Assembly (NCBI GenBank): GCA_903930435.1
Contig: CAIYYN010000054.1
Location: 62,001-126,000 of the forward strand
Length of the DNA: 64,000 bases
Origin: an uncultured Hyphomicrobiales bacterium
GTDB lineage: Bacteria; Pseudomonadota; Alphaproteobacteria; Rhizobiales; Ancalomicrobiaceae
Direction of reading: 5' to 3'
Below, piece after piece: positions 8,943-18,305 of this stretch. Every line of letters starts with the position of its first letter. Positions within the stretch are counted from its first letter, which is position 1. Made by a program: the position numbers and the translations under genes. A model generated the notes under the pieces. The model made no database searches. It was given only the letters and a program-made list of their open reading frames with translations, and was not told the DNA's origin.

Positions 8943-9659
8943 CTACCCGGCGGCTTCCAGCAACAGCTGGTCGCTCTTTGACTCAATCGCGTCTATCAGG
9001 GAGTCCATGAATTCCGTGCCGTCGAGGCCGGGCGCGATGGGTGGAAGAAATTCAACCACGATCTTGCCGGGATATCGGGAAAAGCCCCTGCGTGGCCAGT
9101 GCAGGCCGGAGTTCAGCGCCACCGGAACCACCGGAACACCGAGAGCCTTGTAGAGCGAGATGATCCCGTATTTGTAGGCCGGTGGCGACCCGGGAGGTAC
9201 GCGGGTTCCCTCGGGAAAAATGATGATCTGTCGTCCGGTATTCAGCACCTGCCGCGCGTCGTCCAGCATGGCACGCAGCGTCTTCTGGCCGCCGCCCCGA
9301 TCGACCGGAACCATGACCAGCTTTGAAGCATACCATCCGAACAGCGGGATGCGCATGAGTTCCTTCTTGAGGATGAAGGCAGGCCGCCGGAACAGATGCA
9401 GCAATGAGACGGTCTCAAAGGCCGACTGGTGCTTGGCTGCAATGATGCAGGGCGTGGCGGGAAGGTTTTCAAGCCCCCGCAGTTCGACATCGATTCCCGC
9501 CAGCCACTTGAGCGCAAAGAGATTGAGGCGCGACCAGGCAAAAACGACACTCCAGAGCGTGTCACCGCTCACGAGCAACAAGGGAGAGGCGGCAAGCATC
9601 CAGATCGAGATGTTCAGATGGAAGAACACGTTGAACGCGGTCGATCTCAAAAAAAGCAT
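8943..9659 (-). CDS. plsC: 1-acyl-sn-glycerol-3-phosphate acyltransferase
   Basis: A 238-residue membrane-associated acyltransferase that adds the second acyl chain to make phosphatidic acid. Motif I is AAKHQSAFET, a HX4E version of the usual HX4D seen in a known branch of the family; motif III is FPEGTR near residue 155, and VPVDRGGG lies between them. An N-terminal hydrophobic stretch (residues 14-40) anchors it. It follows the YdcF-like gene by 39 bases on the same strand, in the common alphaproteobacterial series ftsE-ftsX-ydcF-plsC, tying phospholipid supply to division genes. Confidence 0.92.
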   Translation of the reverse strand: MLFLRSTAFNVFFHLNISIWMLAASPLLLVSGDTLWSVVFAWSRLNLFALKWLAGIDVELRGLENLPATPCIIAAKHQSAFETVSLLHLFRRPAFILKKELMRIPLFGWYASKLVMVPVDRGGGQKTLRAMLDDARQVLNTGRQIIIFPEGTRVPPGSPPAYKYGIISLYKALGVPVVPVALNSGLHWPRRGFSRYPGKIVVEFLPPIAPGLDGTEFMDSLIDAIESKSDQLLLEAAG

Positions 9660-9698
9660 GCGTCAGACATCCTGTCACTCACCGGTCTGAACCATGAC

Positions 9699-10364
9699 CT
9701 AATTCGAGCCCGACCAGCCGGGCAATGCAGGCAACAGGGCGGCTCGCGTTCGCGCAAAGCTATACTTTAGGTATTCGACAAAGAGAAGCTTGGCAGCGTC
9801 CTGGTTTGTGTACCAATGCGGCAGATCGAGATCGGCATGATGAACGGGGTAAGGCGTCAAGGCGATCTCCGGCATCAAGGATCGAAACTCGATCAGGGAT
9901 CGCGGCAGATGGTAAGCGCTGGTTACCACGATCAGCGACGAAAATCCGTGCGCGCGGGTCCAGTCTGCCGCCTCGCGCGCATTGCCGATCGTGGTTTCGG
10001 CGGCAAAGCCGAGGTCGATACAACAGCGCAACAGATCTTCCGATACCTGGCCAAGTCGCGCCAGATCCTCAGATCTTGTATTGTGATAGACACCGGTGAT
10101 CAGCAGCCGTTTGGCTTTGCCGCCTCTCAGCAACTCGATTGCCCCGTGAATGCGTTCCCTGCCACCGGTCAGGACAACGATTCCATCAGCAGGGCCAACA
10201 TCGACAGGCCGCATCTCGCCGACCCAGGACGCAAATGCCAGAAAGCCACCCAACCAGATCGCCAATCCTGTCTGGCAGAGGAACCCGAGCGCGCCAAGCC
10301 AGCCAGTTCTCGAACGGGGCATCTGGATGGCGACCTGATCAGGCGAAACAGTCGGCTGCGGCAC
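9699..10364 (-). CDS. YdcF/ElyC-type DUF218 membrane protein
   Basis: A 221-residue protein with one N-terminal membrane segment (about residues 23-48) and a DUF218 domain. ADGIVVLTGGRERI, the LLITG strand and IGNAREAADWT with VVTSAYHLPRS are the family signatures. Relatives (SanA, ElyC, YdcF) act in envelope biogenesis, possibly on lipid-linked precursors, but the reaction is not settled. The start is a GTG at 10364 with GAGGAG upstream, 13 bases after the ftsX stop, so it is translated as part of the ftsEX unit. Confidence 0.85.
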   Translation of the reverse strand: MPQPTVSPDQVAIQMPRSRTGWLGALGFLCQTGLAIWLGGFLAFASWVGEMRPVDVGPADGIVVLTGGRERIHGAIELLRGGKAKRLLITGVYHNTRSEDLARLGQVSEDLLRCCIDLGFAAETTIGNAREAADWTRAHGFSSLIVVTSAYHLPRSLIEFRSLMPEIALTPYPVHHADLDLPHWYTNQDAAKLLFVEYLKYSFARTRAALLPALPGWSGSN

Positions 10365-10377
10365 AGGTAAGCGCTCC

Positions 10378-11703
10378 TCAATCCAGTTGATTGAGATAAC
10401 TTCTGACCGTCAAACGTGACGTCACAGCAGTCAGTCCAGCAACCAGCAGAACGATCCCGGCTACCCCCAGATATCCGTTCAAACCGACCGAAAACCCGCC
10501 GAACAAGGCATGCGCCTGATCTGCCGCCGCCAATCCATTTGCCTCGCCAGTCACCCAACCCGTCAGCAGAAACGCAAGCACTGCGGCGAGCCCACCGCCA
10601 ATGCCGCCCTTGAATCCGAGGATGAGAAAGTGGTGCTGAAATTCGCCGGCAATGAAGGAATCTTCTGCACCGACAAAATGCAGCACCTGAACGACATCGC
10701 GATTTCCGGCCATGGCTGCCCGCGTGGCAAAAATGACCGAAAGAACCATAGCTGTCAGGACCAGAAACAGAACCACCACACTGGCCGCCACCATGGTGCC
10801 TGCCATGGTCCGCAACCGCTTGGTCCAGATGCTGTGGTCATCCAGTTCGGCATTGGGCAGATTTGCCTTCAGGCTTTGAGCCAAACCTTTGAGATCAACG
10901 CTGGTGGGATCCGCCAATTCGATTAGCACCAGTCGCGGGACCGGCAGCTTCGAATAATCAAAGTTGCTGCCTAGCCAGGGTTCGAGCAAGCCTTCGCTAT
11001 CGCGCTCGGACATGAGCCGGACGCTTTGCACACCCTGCGTCGCGCGCGCCAGCGACATCGCCTGCTCGAGCATCGGTTCAATCTGCTTGCCATCGACCGG
11101 TTTGATCTGGATTGTCACTTCGCGCGACACATCCAGCTGCCAGTCTCGCGCCGCGTCATTGACAAGCACGAGCGCGCCGACAGCTAGGCAGGCCAGAAAA
11201 CACATGATGCCGACAACCAGCATCAACGCCCGTCCGGCCACCGACTGCGACGGGACAACCGGACTGGGTGTATGGCTTGGTGCCTGTTGCCGCACGTCGG
11301 GTGACCGACGACCCTGGGGGCCAGATCTCGGAGGGTCGAGAGTGCGCCGGCTGTGATCCCGGTCCGTGACGTCGGCGTTAAGCCGCACATCGGGTTCAGG
11401 GTCAGCGTCGGCATAGAGATCTTGATCCGGGTCTTCCCTATCGAATTCCGGTTCCGGCAACGCGACCTGATCGTTGTTCCCAGAGAACTCACCGCTCTCA
11501 AATTCGGGTTCCGGGTCCACAGCCTGCACTTCGCTGGCAACGGCACTGTGGATTTCAGGGCGATGACGCGACAGCAAGACACTTTTGCCCAGCGTTTCCG
11601 GCGCAGGCCGTGGTTCGGGCACCCTGCCGATACGTCGACCAGCACCGCTCTCGGTGCGATCTCCTGCGTCACGGCGTCCCGATTGATCCATGTCCCGCGC
11701 CAC
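10378..11703 (-). CDS. ftsX: Cell division protein FtsX with long N-terminal extension
   Basis: A 441-residue permease-like partner of FtsE that regulates septal peptidoglycan hydrolysis. The FtsX core occupies about residues 155-441: one membrane helix (ALMLVVGIMCFLACLAVGALV), a periplasmic loop, then three C-terminal helices. The first 150 residues are predicted cytoplasmic, low-complexity and rich in Pro, Asp, Glu and Arg (for example DPEPEFESGEF), which is long for FtsX. The start is GTG at 11703 with GAGGTG upstream; an ATG four codons in is an alternative. It is 8 bases behind ftsE. Confidence 0.92.
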   Translation of the reverse strand: MARDMDQSGRRDAGDRTESGAGRRIGRVPEPRPAPETLGKSVLLSRHRPEIHSAVASEVQAVDPEPEFESGEFSGNNDQVALPEPEFDREDPDQDLYADADPEPDVRLNADVTDRDHSRRTLDPPRSGPQGRRSPDVRQQAPSHTPSPVVPSQSVAGRALMLVVGIMCFLACLAVGALVLVNDAARDWQLDVSREVTIQIKPVDGKQIEPMLEQAMSLARATQGVQSVRLMSERDSEGLLEPWLGSNFDYSKLPVPRLVLIELADPTSVDLKGLAQSLKANLPNAELDDHSIWTKRLRTMAGTMVAASVVVLFLVLTAMVLSVIFATRAAMAGNRDVVQVLHFVGAEDSFIAGEFQHHFLILGFKGGIGGGLAAVLAFLLTGWVTGEANGLAAADQAHALFGGFSVGLNGYLGVAGIVLLVAGLTAVTSRLTVRSYLNQLD

Positions 11704-11711
11704 GGTTCACC

Positions 11712-12371
11712 TCAATCCTGGATCTCGACACGACCATCCGACAGGATGAGCCTGCGTGCATCGATCTGGTCCATCAGCGCATAATCATGCGTCGCGATGA
11801 CCACGGATGTGCCAAGTCGATTCAGTTCGATAAACAGCCGCAGAAGGCGCTTCGCCAGGGGTGGATCGACATTTCCGGTCGGTTCATCGGCCAGCAGAAG
11901 TTCCGGCTTGGTGATCAAGGCGCGTGCGATGGCAGCCCGTTGCTTTTCGCCACCCGACAGGACTGGCGGCAGCACATGCATGCGATCTCCCAGACCAACC
12001 CACTTCAGCAGATCCACAACATCGGCTCGGTAACTCGTCTCCTCACGGCCCAGAACACGCAATGGCAGGGCGACATTTTCATAGGTGGTCAGATGGTCGA
12101 GCAATCTGAAATCCTGGAAAACAACCCCGATCCTGCGACGCAGCGCCGGCAACTGGGTACGGCCAAGGCGCGACGTATCCTTGCCAAAGGCGTAGACCAG
12201 CCCCCGCGTCGGTCGCAGGGACAGGAAGATCAAGCGGATCAGGCTCGTCTTCCCGGCACCGGAAGGTCCAGTCAAAAACTGGAATGTCCGCGGACCGATC
12301 TCGAACGAGAGATCACGCAGAACCTCAGGGCCCATGCCGTATCGCAAGCCGACGTTTTCAAACCGGATCAC
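11712..12371 (-). CDS. ftsE: Cell division ATP-binding protein FtsE
   Basis: A 219-residue ABC ATPase, the normal FtsE length. Walker A is GPSGAGKTS with Lys41, the signature is LSGGEKQRAAIARAL, Walker B is LLLADEPTG and the H-loop is ATHDYAL. With FtsX it forms the inner-membrane complex that couples the divisome to cell-wall amidases. It begins at a GTG (12371) with a strong AGGAGG upstream, and is the first gene of the ftsE-ftsX-ydcF-plsC series. The promoter region is shared with the divergent zinc-ribbon gene. Confidence 0.95.
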   Translation of the reverse strand: MIRFENVGLRYGMGPEVLRDLSFEIGPRTFQFLTGPSGAGKTSLIRLIFLSLRPTRGLVYAFGKDTSRLGRTQLPALRRRIGVVFQDFRLLDHLTTYENVALPLRVLGREETSYRADVVDLLKWVGLGDRMHVLPPVLSGGEKQRAAIARALITKPELLLADEPTGNVDPPLAKRLLRLFIELNRLGTSVVIATHDYALMDQIDARRLILSDGRVEIQD

Positions 12372-12546
12372 CTGTCAATCAACCTCCTGGCCAGTGTCAA
12401 ATGGCCGTGTTTGAGCTCTCAGCAGGCAGTCTGGCCATCAAAAATGGCGCGAAAGCGACATCATGTCGCAATTTATAGCCGACGTTTACCGCTCGTTCAG
12501 CACGATCCGTCATGGTGCTTCCAATTGTCTCGGTGTGACCCCAAAA

Positions 12547-13458
12547 ATGCGAATCACCTGCCCATCCTGCTCTACGTCCTATACCATCCCCGATGACAAG
12601 ATCGGGGCCAAAGGCCGTTCTGTCCAGTGTACCAGCTGCCAGACAAAGTGGTTTGTGTCGTTGGGGGATTCGGAAGCGGCACAGACGCCCGCAGCCGTGA
12701 TCAAGACAGGCGCAGCCGATCCGTTCGACGAAGTAGCGACCGATGTCTCCAGCGCTCGTGTTTCTGATGCGATGCCAGCCGTCGACGGCAACGGCCGGGC
12801 CGCCGCGCCGGATACAGCCATGTCGGAAGTCGATCCCTGGGCTGACGCAGAAGCATCGGACAGCGCTTCCCCGCCCGCTCAGGAAGACCGGTCGAAGCCC
12901 AAAGACATCGAGTCCTTCGCCAAGAAGCCGAAAATCAAGGTCAGCAAATCAAAACCGCCCAAGGTCCGCAAATCGATCAAGTTCGACCTCGACCGGTTTC
13001 TGGTGCAAGCCCGTCCGGTGCTTGGTGCGCTCGTTCTGGCCTTTGCAATCACCTGCGTCACGCTGGCTATTGTCCTGCGCACCTATCTTGTCGCGGCGTT
13101 TCCCGGACTTGCCTCGCTCTACCAACTCGCCGGAATGCCGGTAAACCTGCGCGGGCTTGAAATCGCCAATGTGCAGATGCTGCGCGAGGTTGAAAATGCG
13201 CAACCCGTGCTCGTTGTCGAGGGCGAACTGACCAATACGACCGCTGCCGAACGTATTGTTCCCGCGATCCGCTTCTCATTGCGAGGCGATGATGCGCAGG
13301 AGATTTACGCCTGGTCGATCGAACCCAAGACAACGATGTTGACACCGGGCGCATCAATGCGGTTTCGCACCAGATTGGCCTCGCCACTGGAGCAGGCGGC
13401 GGATATACAGGTCCGGATGATTGACCGCCGGAACCAGCAGGCCGCCTTGCATGAGTGA
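12547..13458 (+). CDS. MJ0042-type zinc-ribbon membrane protein
   Basis: A 303-residue protein. The first 40 residues form a zinc ribbon of the MJ0042 type: CPSCSTSYTIP and then CTSCQTKW, giving two CXXC pairs. A disordered acidic and Lys-rich linker follows, ending in KPKIKVSKSKPPKVRKS, then one membrane helix (about residues 158-178) and a C-terminal domain similar to DUF3426-type extracytoplasmic domains. The family is common beside ftsE in alphaproteobacteria; its role is unknown. The ATG at 12547 starts exactly at the zinc ribbon, but no good ribosome binding site is seen. The stop overlaps the hpt start by 8 bases. Confidence 0.85.
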   Translation: MRITCPSCSTSYTIPDDKIGAKGRSVQCTSCQTKWFVSLGDSEAAQTPAAVIKTGAADPFDEVATDVSSARVSDAMPAVDGNGRAAAPDTAMSEVDPWADAEASDSASPPAQEDRSKPKDIESFAKKPKIKVSKSKPPKVRKSIKFDLDRFLVQARPVLGALVLAFAITCVTLAIVLRTYLVAAFPGLASLYQLAGMPVNLRGLEIANVQMLREVENAQPVLVVEGELTNTTAAERIVPAIRFSLRGDDAQEIYAWSIEPKTTMLTPGASMRFRTRLASPLEQAADIQVRMIDRRNQQAALHE

Positions 13459-14002
13459 CCAAAACAAAAAGATCGAGATCGGCAGCCTGTTTACTGCCGA
13501 GGAGATCGCTGCGCGGACCCGGCACCTGGCCGACGAAATCCGCTTGGCCGGATTTAATGAAAATGTTCTGGTTGTCGCGGTCTTGAAAGGCAGTTTTGTC
13601 TTTGCAGCCGACCTGATCCGCGCCTTGCATTATGCTGGCGTATCGCCACAAGTCGATTTCATTTCCTTGTCCAGCTATCGCGCCGGCACAACATCGTCTG
13701 GCACGGTCACGGTCCTTCGCGATCTGGAAACCGATGTCGCCGGACGTGATGTGCTCCTTGTCGATGATATCCTGGAATCCGGTCGAACCCTTGCCTTTGC
13801 GCGGGATCTTGTCCTGAAGCGCGGCGCAAGGCGTGCGGCTGTTGTTGTGCTGCTCGACAAGCCGGGCAAACGGGTTGCGGAGATCGACGCGGAATTCGTC
13901 GGCTTCAACTGCCCTGACAAATTCGTCGTTGGCTACGGCATGGATATGGGCCATGCCTTCCGCGAGCTTCCGTTTATCGGATATGTCGTAGGCGCTGATT
14001 GA
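13451..14002 (+). CDS. hpt: Hypoxanthine phosphoribosyltransferase
   Basis: A 183-residue purine salvage enzyme making IMP (and GMP) from hypoxanthine or guanine and PRPP. The PRPP-binding loop VLLVDDILESGRT is clear near residue 105, with VLKGSFVFAADLIRAL and the flexible-loop region SLSSYRAGTTSSG before it. Translation begins at ATG 13451, inside the end of the zinc-ribbon gene, so the two are translationally coupled. The order hpt then cpdR is a recurrent alphaproteobacterial arrangement. Confidence 0.94.
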   Translation: MSDQNKKIEIGSLFTAEEIAARTRHLADEIRLAGFNENVLVVAVLKGSFVFAADLIRALHYAGVSPQVDFISLSSYRAGTTSSGTVTVLRDLETDVAGRDVLLVDDILESGRTLAFARDLVLKRGARRAAVVVLLDKPGKRVAEIDAEFVGFNCPDKFVVGYGMDMGHAFRELPFIGYVVGAD

Positions 14003-14116
14003 CGCCGAAATTGATATCGACGGCAGGCCCAACCCGGATATTTCAGATCTTGTTAAGGTAACCCGCACATCGGTTTGCAACTATTTGGCCTTATACTCAT
14101 TGCAAGTCAGGGTGCA

Positions 14117-14129
14117 TTAACCATATTAA
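14117..14129 (+). promoter_or_regulatory. Possible CtrA half-site upstream of cpdR
   Basis: TTAACCAT, the known CtrA half-site sequence, begins 43 bases upstream of the cpdR ATG and is followed by a second TTAA, but with a spacing of 5 rather than the canonical 7. CpdR acts in the CtrA degradation pathway, so feedback from CtrA is plausible. The off spacing keeps the confidence low. Confidence 0.35.
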
Positions 14130-14159
14130 ACAGGCAACCGTCACCCACCGGAGAGATCG

Positions 14160-14546
14160 ATGGCTAAAATCCTGTTGGCTGAAGACGATGATTCCGTTCG
14201 TGCTTTTGTCAAACGGGCGCTGGAACTTGATGGGCATTCGGTCACCGCTGCCGAAGACGGTGCACTCGCACTGGAAATCCTCGAAGATACCAGCGATGGC
14301 TTTGATCTTCTCCTGTCCGACATCAAGATGCCGGTGATGGACGGAATTGCACTTGCGCTCAATGTCGCCAAAACGTTCCCCGATCTGCCGATCCTGTTAA
14401 TGACAGGCTACGCCGACCAGCGGGAACGCGCCCATGGTCTGGATCAGTTGGTGCGTGATATCGTGCCCAAGCCCTTCACGCTCGCTGAGATTCGCGCAGC
14501 CGTGACGCGCGTTCTTGCGCCATTTCCGGCAGAGATCGCCTGCTGA
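14160..14546 (+). CDS. cpdR: Single-domain response regulator CpdR
   Basis: A 128-residue stand-alone receiver domain with the acidic pocket LLAEDDDS, phospho-acceptor Asp54 in LLLSDIKMP, the conserved Thr in LLMTGYAD and Lys in VPKPF. In Caulobacter and Sinorhizobium, unphosphorylated CpdR brings ClpXP to the pole and primes degradation of cell-cycle substrates including CtrA; phosphorylation through CckA-ChpT blocks this. The match and the hpt neighbour support the name. A GGAGAG ribosome binding site precedes the ATG. Its 3' end faces the MFS gene with a 15-base gap. Confidence 0.93.
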   Translation: MAKILLAEDDDSVRAFVKRALELDGHSVTAAEDGALALEILEDTSDGFDLLLSDIKMPVMDGIALALNVAKTFPDLPILLMTGYADQRERAHGLDQLVRDIVPKPFTLAEIRAAVTRVLAPFPAEIAC

Positions 14547-14561
14547 GACGTCTGCCGCTGA

Positions 14562-15779
14562 TCAGACAGGCGGACTTTCACAGTGCATGCGTGCACGACG
14601 CTCGATTGACGCAAGAGTCATGAAGCAGGCCAAAGCGGCAAGAGCCAAGGCCAGCAACGTTGACAGGACACTCGAAACGCCGCCGTGATCCAGTAACGCA
14701 TTAAAAATGACGGGCGCGGCGGCATTGGCAAAGTTTTGCGGCAACATCAGGCGACTGGCCTGACGTCCATAATCACTCACCGCAAAAAAGCTCAATGGCA
14801 ACAGGACGCGGGCGAGGCTCGCGATCCCAGCACCGAATCCGTTCAGGACAATGAAGGCGATGAGCACGGGCGTCGCGCCGTTGAACAGCAGCAGGACCGC
14901 TGATCCCGTCATGATCAGCACACAGGCTGCGATCGACGTCCTGACCGGCGTGCTGCGCTTGCCAAGGGACAGATCCGCCAAGCGTGCCAGAATTGCCAGC
15001 ACACTGCGCGTCGAGCCCAATTGAATGGCAAAGGCTTGCGTTGCACCTGAGCGATGCAACAATTCAATGACCGAAGCCGACATCCCGAGGCCGGTGAAAC
15101 TGAAGATCGTCGTCGCGAAGGCAATCAGGATAAAAACCCATTTATGCTGCGCAGGCGACAGATCGAGGGGTGGCCGGTCAACCAGCGCCTGACCCTCCTC
15201 ACGATGTACCAGCGGTTTCGGCAGGGCCAGCAGATGCAAGGGCAGGCAGATGACGATATGGGCCGACGCGGCAATCAGGCAGGTCATCCGCCAGCCGAAA
15301 AACTCGGTCAGTTCACTCAGAAGCGGCCAGAAGATCGCGCTGGATAAGCCCGTCATGATCATCAACGTGCCAATGACACGTTTGGAGTCAACGCCTTCAC
15401 GTTCAACGATGGCAGCGTAAGCACCAGCAGATAATCCAAGCGCCGCGCCAAGTCCCAGAACGAGCCAGGCCAGAAAATAGACCATCACGTCATGCGCCGA
15501 AGCCAGGATGACAAGCCCGGTAGACAGACAGATCGAACCGCCTGACAAGACTGGCCCGGCCTTGAACCGGCGCAACCAGGCGCCAACCTGTGGACCGAGA
15601 AAGCCGCTGCAAATCAGCGATACAGCCAGCCCGAGGAACGCGATCTCATTGGGAACATGCAGATCACGCGCAATGATCCTGCCAAGCACCCCTAGAAGGT
15701 CGCTACTGGTTCCCCACCCGATCAGCTGGGTGATGGCCAGTATCGACACGATCTGGACCCGACGAAGGCGACCATTCAT
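14562..15779 (-). CDS. Major facilitator superfamily transporter linked to the urease operon
   Basis: A 405-residue protein with about 12 hydrophobic segments and a central cytoplasmic loop (LPKPLVHREEGQALVDRPPLD), as in MFS carriers. It starts at ATG 15779 with GGAAAC upstream, 24 bases after ureC on the same strand, so it is likely the last gene of the urease unit as seen here. An in-frame TTG at 15797 is less likely. The substrate cannot be read; urea, nickel or a urea-generating compound would fit the position, but none is shown. It is not a UreI, UT or NikABC-type transporter. Confidence 0.85.
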   Translation of the reverse strand: MNGRLRRVQIVSILAITQLIGWGTSSDLLGVLGRIIARDLHVPNEIAFLGLAVSLICSGFLGPQVGAWLRRFKAGPVLSGGSICLSTGLVILASAHDVMVYFLAWLVLGLGAALGLSAGAYAAIVEREGVDSKRVIGTLMIMTGLSSAIFWPLLSELTEFFGWRMTCLIAASAHIVICLPLHLLALPKPLVHREEGQALVDRPPLDLSPAQHKWVFILIAFATTIFSFTGLGMSASVIELLHRSGATQAFAIQLGSTRSVLAILARLADLSLGKRSTPVRTSIAACVLIMTGSAVLLLFNGATPVLIAFIVLNGFGAGIASLARVLLPLSFFAVSDYGRQASRLMLPQNFANAAAPVIFNALLDHGGVSSVLSTLLALALAALACFMTLASIERRARMHCESPPV

Positions 15780-15803
15780 CGGGACTGTTTCCGGCAACGC
15801 AAA

Positions 15804-17540
15804 TCAGAACAGGAAATAGCGTTGCGCCATCGGCAGTTCCGTCGCGGGTTCGCAGGTGAGCAACTCACCATCTGCGCGGACCTCGTAGGTCTCCGGGTCA
15901 ACCTCAATGACCGGCATGGCATCGTTGAGCACCATATCCTTCTTGCCGATCGACCGGCAGTCCTCGACGGGCAAGACCAGCCGGTCCAGGTGATAGCGTG
16001 CGACAATACCAGCGTCGATGGCGGCTTTCGATGCGAATGTGACGCTTGAAGCCGTCAGTGACTTGCCAAAAGCGCCGAACATCGGACGGTAATGGACGGG
16101 CTGCGGGGTCGGGATTGATGCGTTGGGATCGCCCATCGGAGCGGCTGCAATTGTTCCCATCTTGATCACAAGATCCGGCTTCACGCCGAAAAAGGCTGGC
16201 GACCACAGGACAAGATCTGCAAACTTTCCGACTTCCACCGAACCAATATATTTCGACATACCGTGCGCAATCGCCGGGTTGATCGTGACCTTGGCGATAT
16301 AGCGCTTGACGCGGGTATTGTCGTTGTCCTTGCCCTTGTCTTCGGGCAGGGCACCGCGCTGCACCTTCATCTTGTGGGCGGTTTGCAGCGTCCGGATGAT
16401 GACCTCGCCGACGCGGCCCATGGCCTGACTGTCCGAGGAAATAATCGACATCGCACCCATGTCATGCAGGATGTCTTCGGCTGCAATGGTTTCGCGGCGG
16501 ATGCGGCTTTCGGCAAAGGCGACGTCTTCGACAATGGAGGGGTCGAGATGGTGGCAGACCATCAGCATGTCGAGATGTTCGTCGAGTGTGTTGCGGGTAT
16601 AGGGCCGGGTCGGGTTGGTCGACGACGGGATCACATTGGGCAAGCCCGCGATCTTGATGATATCCGGCGCGTGGCCGCCGCCTGCGCCTTCGGTGTGATA
16701 GGCGTGGATGGTGCGACCTTCAAAGGCGTCAATCGTGTCTTCGACAAAGCCGGATTCATTCAGTGTATCCGTGTGCAGGGTCACCTGGACATCGAACCGG
16801 TCAGCGACCGTCATGCAGTTGCGGATCGCTTCGGGAGTCGTACCCCAATCCTCATGCAGCTTCAGTCCACAGGCACCCGCCAGGACCTGTTCTTCGAGCG
16901 CGGCAGGCAAGGACGCGTTGCCCTTGCCGGTGAAGGCGAGGTTCATCGGGAAGGCTTCTGCAGCCCCCATCATCCGCATCAGATGCCAGGCCCCCGGCGT
17001 ACAGGTCGTGGCCGACGTACCCGATGACGGTCCTGTACCGCCGCCCAGCATTGTCGTAACGCCGGAATACAGCGCATCGTCGATCTGTTGCGGGGCAATG
17101 AAGTGAATATGCGTATCAATGCCGCCAGCGGTCAGGATCTTGCCTTCACCGGCAATCACGTCAGTTCCCGGACCAACGATGATCGTCGTTGCGGGATCAT
17201 TGTTGCCAAATCCCGCCTGAACGTCGGGGTTTCCGGCCTTGCCGATGGCGACGATCTTGCCGTCCTTGAGACCCACATCCGCCTTGATGATCCCGGTCCT
17301 GGCATCAACGATCAGGGCATTGGTGATGACGGTATCCACGGCACCCGCCGCCCGCGTCACCTGGCTCTGCCCCATGCCATCGCGGATCACCTTGCCGCCG
17401 CCAAATTTCACTTCCTCGCCATAGGTCGTGAAATCCTTCTCGACTTCGATGATCAGGTCCGTATCCGCCAGACGGACACGATCACCGACAGTCGGGCCGA
17501 ACATATCGGCATAGGAGGCGCGGGAAATGCGATAGGACAT
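15804..17540 (-). CDS. ureC: Urease alpha subunit
   Basis: The catalytic subunit, 578 residues. It hydrolyses urea to ammonia and carbamate at a di-nickel site in the cytoplasm. The HIH nickel ligand pair in [14 protein letters not shown] (about residue 145), the carbamylated lysine in GLKLHEDWG (about residue 226), the [14 protein letters not shown] segment, the flap [20 protein letters not shown] and the Asp ligand in [13 protein letters not shown] are all present, so the site looks intact. ATG at 17540 has GGGAAG upstream. It is separated from ureB by the small lprI-like gene. The maturation genes ureE, ureF and ureG do not follow it; an MFS transporter does. Confidence 0.97.
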   Translation of the reverse strand: MSYRISRASYADMFGPTVGDRVRLADTDLIIEVEKDFTTYGEEVKFGGGKVIRDGMGQSQVTRAAGAVDTVITNALIVDARTGIIKADVGLKDGKIVAIGKAGNPDVQAGFGNNDPATTIIVGPGTDVIAGEGKILTAGGIDTHIHFIAPQQIDDALYSGVTTMLGGGTGPSSGTSATTCTPGAWHLMRMMGAAEAFPMNLAFTGKGNASLPAALEEQVLAGACGLKLHEDWGTTPEAIRNCMTVADRFDVQVTLHTDTLNESGFVEDTIDAFEGRTIHAYHTEGAGGGHAPDIIKIAGLPNVIPSSTNPTRPYTRNTLDEHLDMLMVCHHLDPSIVEDVAFAESRIRRETIAAEDILHDMGAMSIISSDSQAMGRVGEVIIRTLQTAHKMKVQRGALPEDKGKDNDNTRVKRYIAKVTINPAIAHGMSKYIGSVEVGKFADLVLWSPAFFGVKPDLVIKMGTIAAAPMGDPNASIPTPQPVHYRPMFGAFGKSLTASSVTFASKAAIDAGIVARYHLDRLVLPVEDCRSIGKKDMVLNDAMPVIEVDPETYEVRADGELLTCEPATELPMAQRYFLF

Positions 17541-17596
17541 GGAGCTTCCCTTTCAATGGAGGGGCAAATTCAATTGAACTTCCAGAAACTTCGCCA

Positions 17597-17986
17597 TCAA
17601 TGAGCGTAGTCGTCGAGCATGCGTTTCAGTTCGGTCGTCCGCTCTGTCGTTGTCCTGGCTAGGCACATTCCCCGGACAAAAGGCTCCATTGTGCCACCCT
17701 TGAAGGCAAAGCTTGACGCGGCACAATGGGCATCCCGGAACGGAACCCAGGCGCGTTGCGCTGCGATCAGCAGCTTGTCGCCCTCGGGGTCATAGGCCAG
17801 AACAGCCTTGCGCGTTGCCGCATATTGCGCGTTCAACGCACGATCTGCCGCCTTGTAGGCTTCATCCGCGCAAATGTTCATGGCTGTCTGGTTCGGCGCT
17901 TGCGCGCAATCCTCAGCCCTGGCAATGGATGCCATGCTCACGACAAGCCCGATGCAGCAGATCACGCGCTTCAACACGGCAATCAT
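17597..17986 (-). CDS. LprI-like (DUF1311) exported protein in the urease operon
   Basis: A 129-residue protein with a cleavable signal peptide (IAVLKRVICCIGLVVSMASIARA) and a DUF1311/LprI-N domain: four cysteines including EDCAQAP and ICADEAYKAADRALNAQYAA, and the RAWVPFRDAHC signature. Family members include a mycobacterial lysozyme inhibitor; function here is unknown. Small open reading frames of this kind lie between ureB and ureC in rhizobial urease operons. The ATG at 17986 is two bases past the ureB stop; an overlapping GTG at 17992 is an alternative start. Confidence 0.8.
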   Translation of the reverse strand: MIAVLKRVICCIGLVVSMASIARAEDCAQAPNQTAMNICADEAYKAADRALNAQYAATRKAVLAYDPEGDKLLIAAQRAWVPFRDAHCAASSFAFKGGTMEPFVRGMCLARTTTERTTELKRMLDDYAH

Positions 17987-17988
17987 CC

Positions 17989-18294
17989 TCACAGCTTGCC
18001 CATGACATCGCCCCGGAAGCCATAAACCTCCCGCTTTCCCTGAAAGGGCACAAGCGTGACGCTACGGGTCTGGCCCGGTTCAAACCGAACCGCAGTACCA
18101 GCCGGAATATCGAGGCGATGTCCTCGCGCCGTCGCGCGATCAAACTTCAGACCGGGATTGGTCTCGGCAAAATGGTAGTGCGAGCCGACCTGAATGGGTC
18201 GGTCGCCGGAGTTTGACACCTCGACTGTCACGGTCGGAAGGCCCGCATTCAGTTCGATGTCTCCAGCGCGTGTGATGATTTCACCCGGAATCAT
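17989..18294 (-). CDS. ureB: Urease beta subunit
   Basis: A 101-residue beta subunit, the standard length. It opens with MIPGEII and carries [19 protein letters not shown] and [16 protein letters not shown], all diagnostic. It packs with UreA and UreC in the urease heteromer and has no catalytic residues. The ATG at 18294 is preceded by GAGGG and lies 11 bases after the ureA stop; the longer frame upstream runs through ureA in another phase and is not used. Confidence 0.97.
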   Translation of the reverse strand: MIPGEIITRAGDIELNAGLPTVTVEVSNSGDRPIQVGSHYHFAETNPGLKFDRATARGHRLDIPAGTAVRFEPGQTRSVTLVPFQGKREVYGFRGDVMGKL

Positions 18295-18305
18295 GGTTCG
18301 GCCCT

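Noticed and set aside
11610-12596. Plus-strand frame of 328 codons
   Set aside because: Antisense to ftsE and the start of ftsX; no motif of its own.
13067-14080. Minus-strand frame of 337 codons
   Set aside because: Antisense to the zinc-ribbon gene and hpt; no family likeness.
16263-17027. Plus-strand frame of 254 codons
   Set aside because: Antisense to ureC, which is intact.
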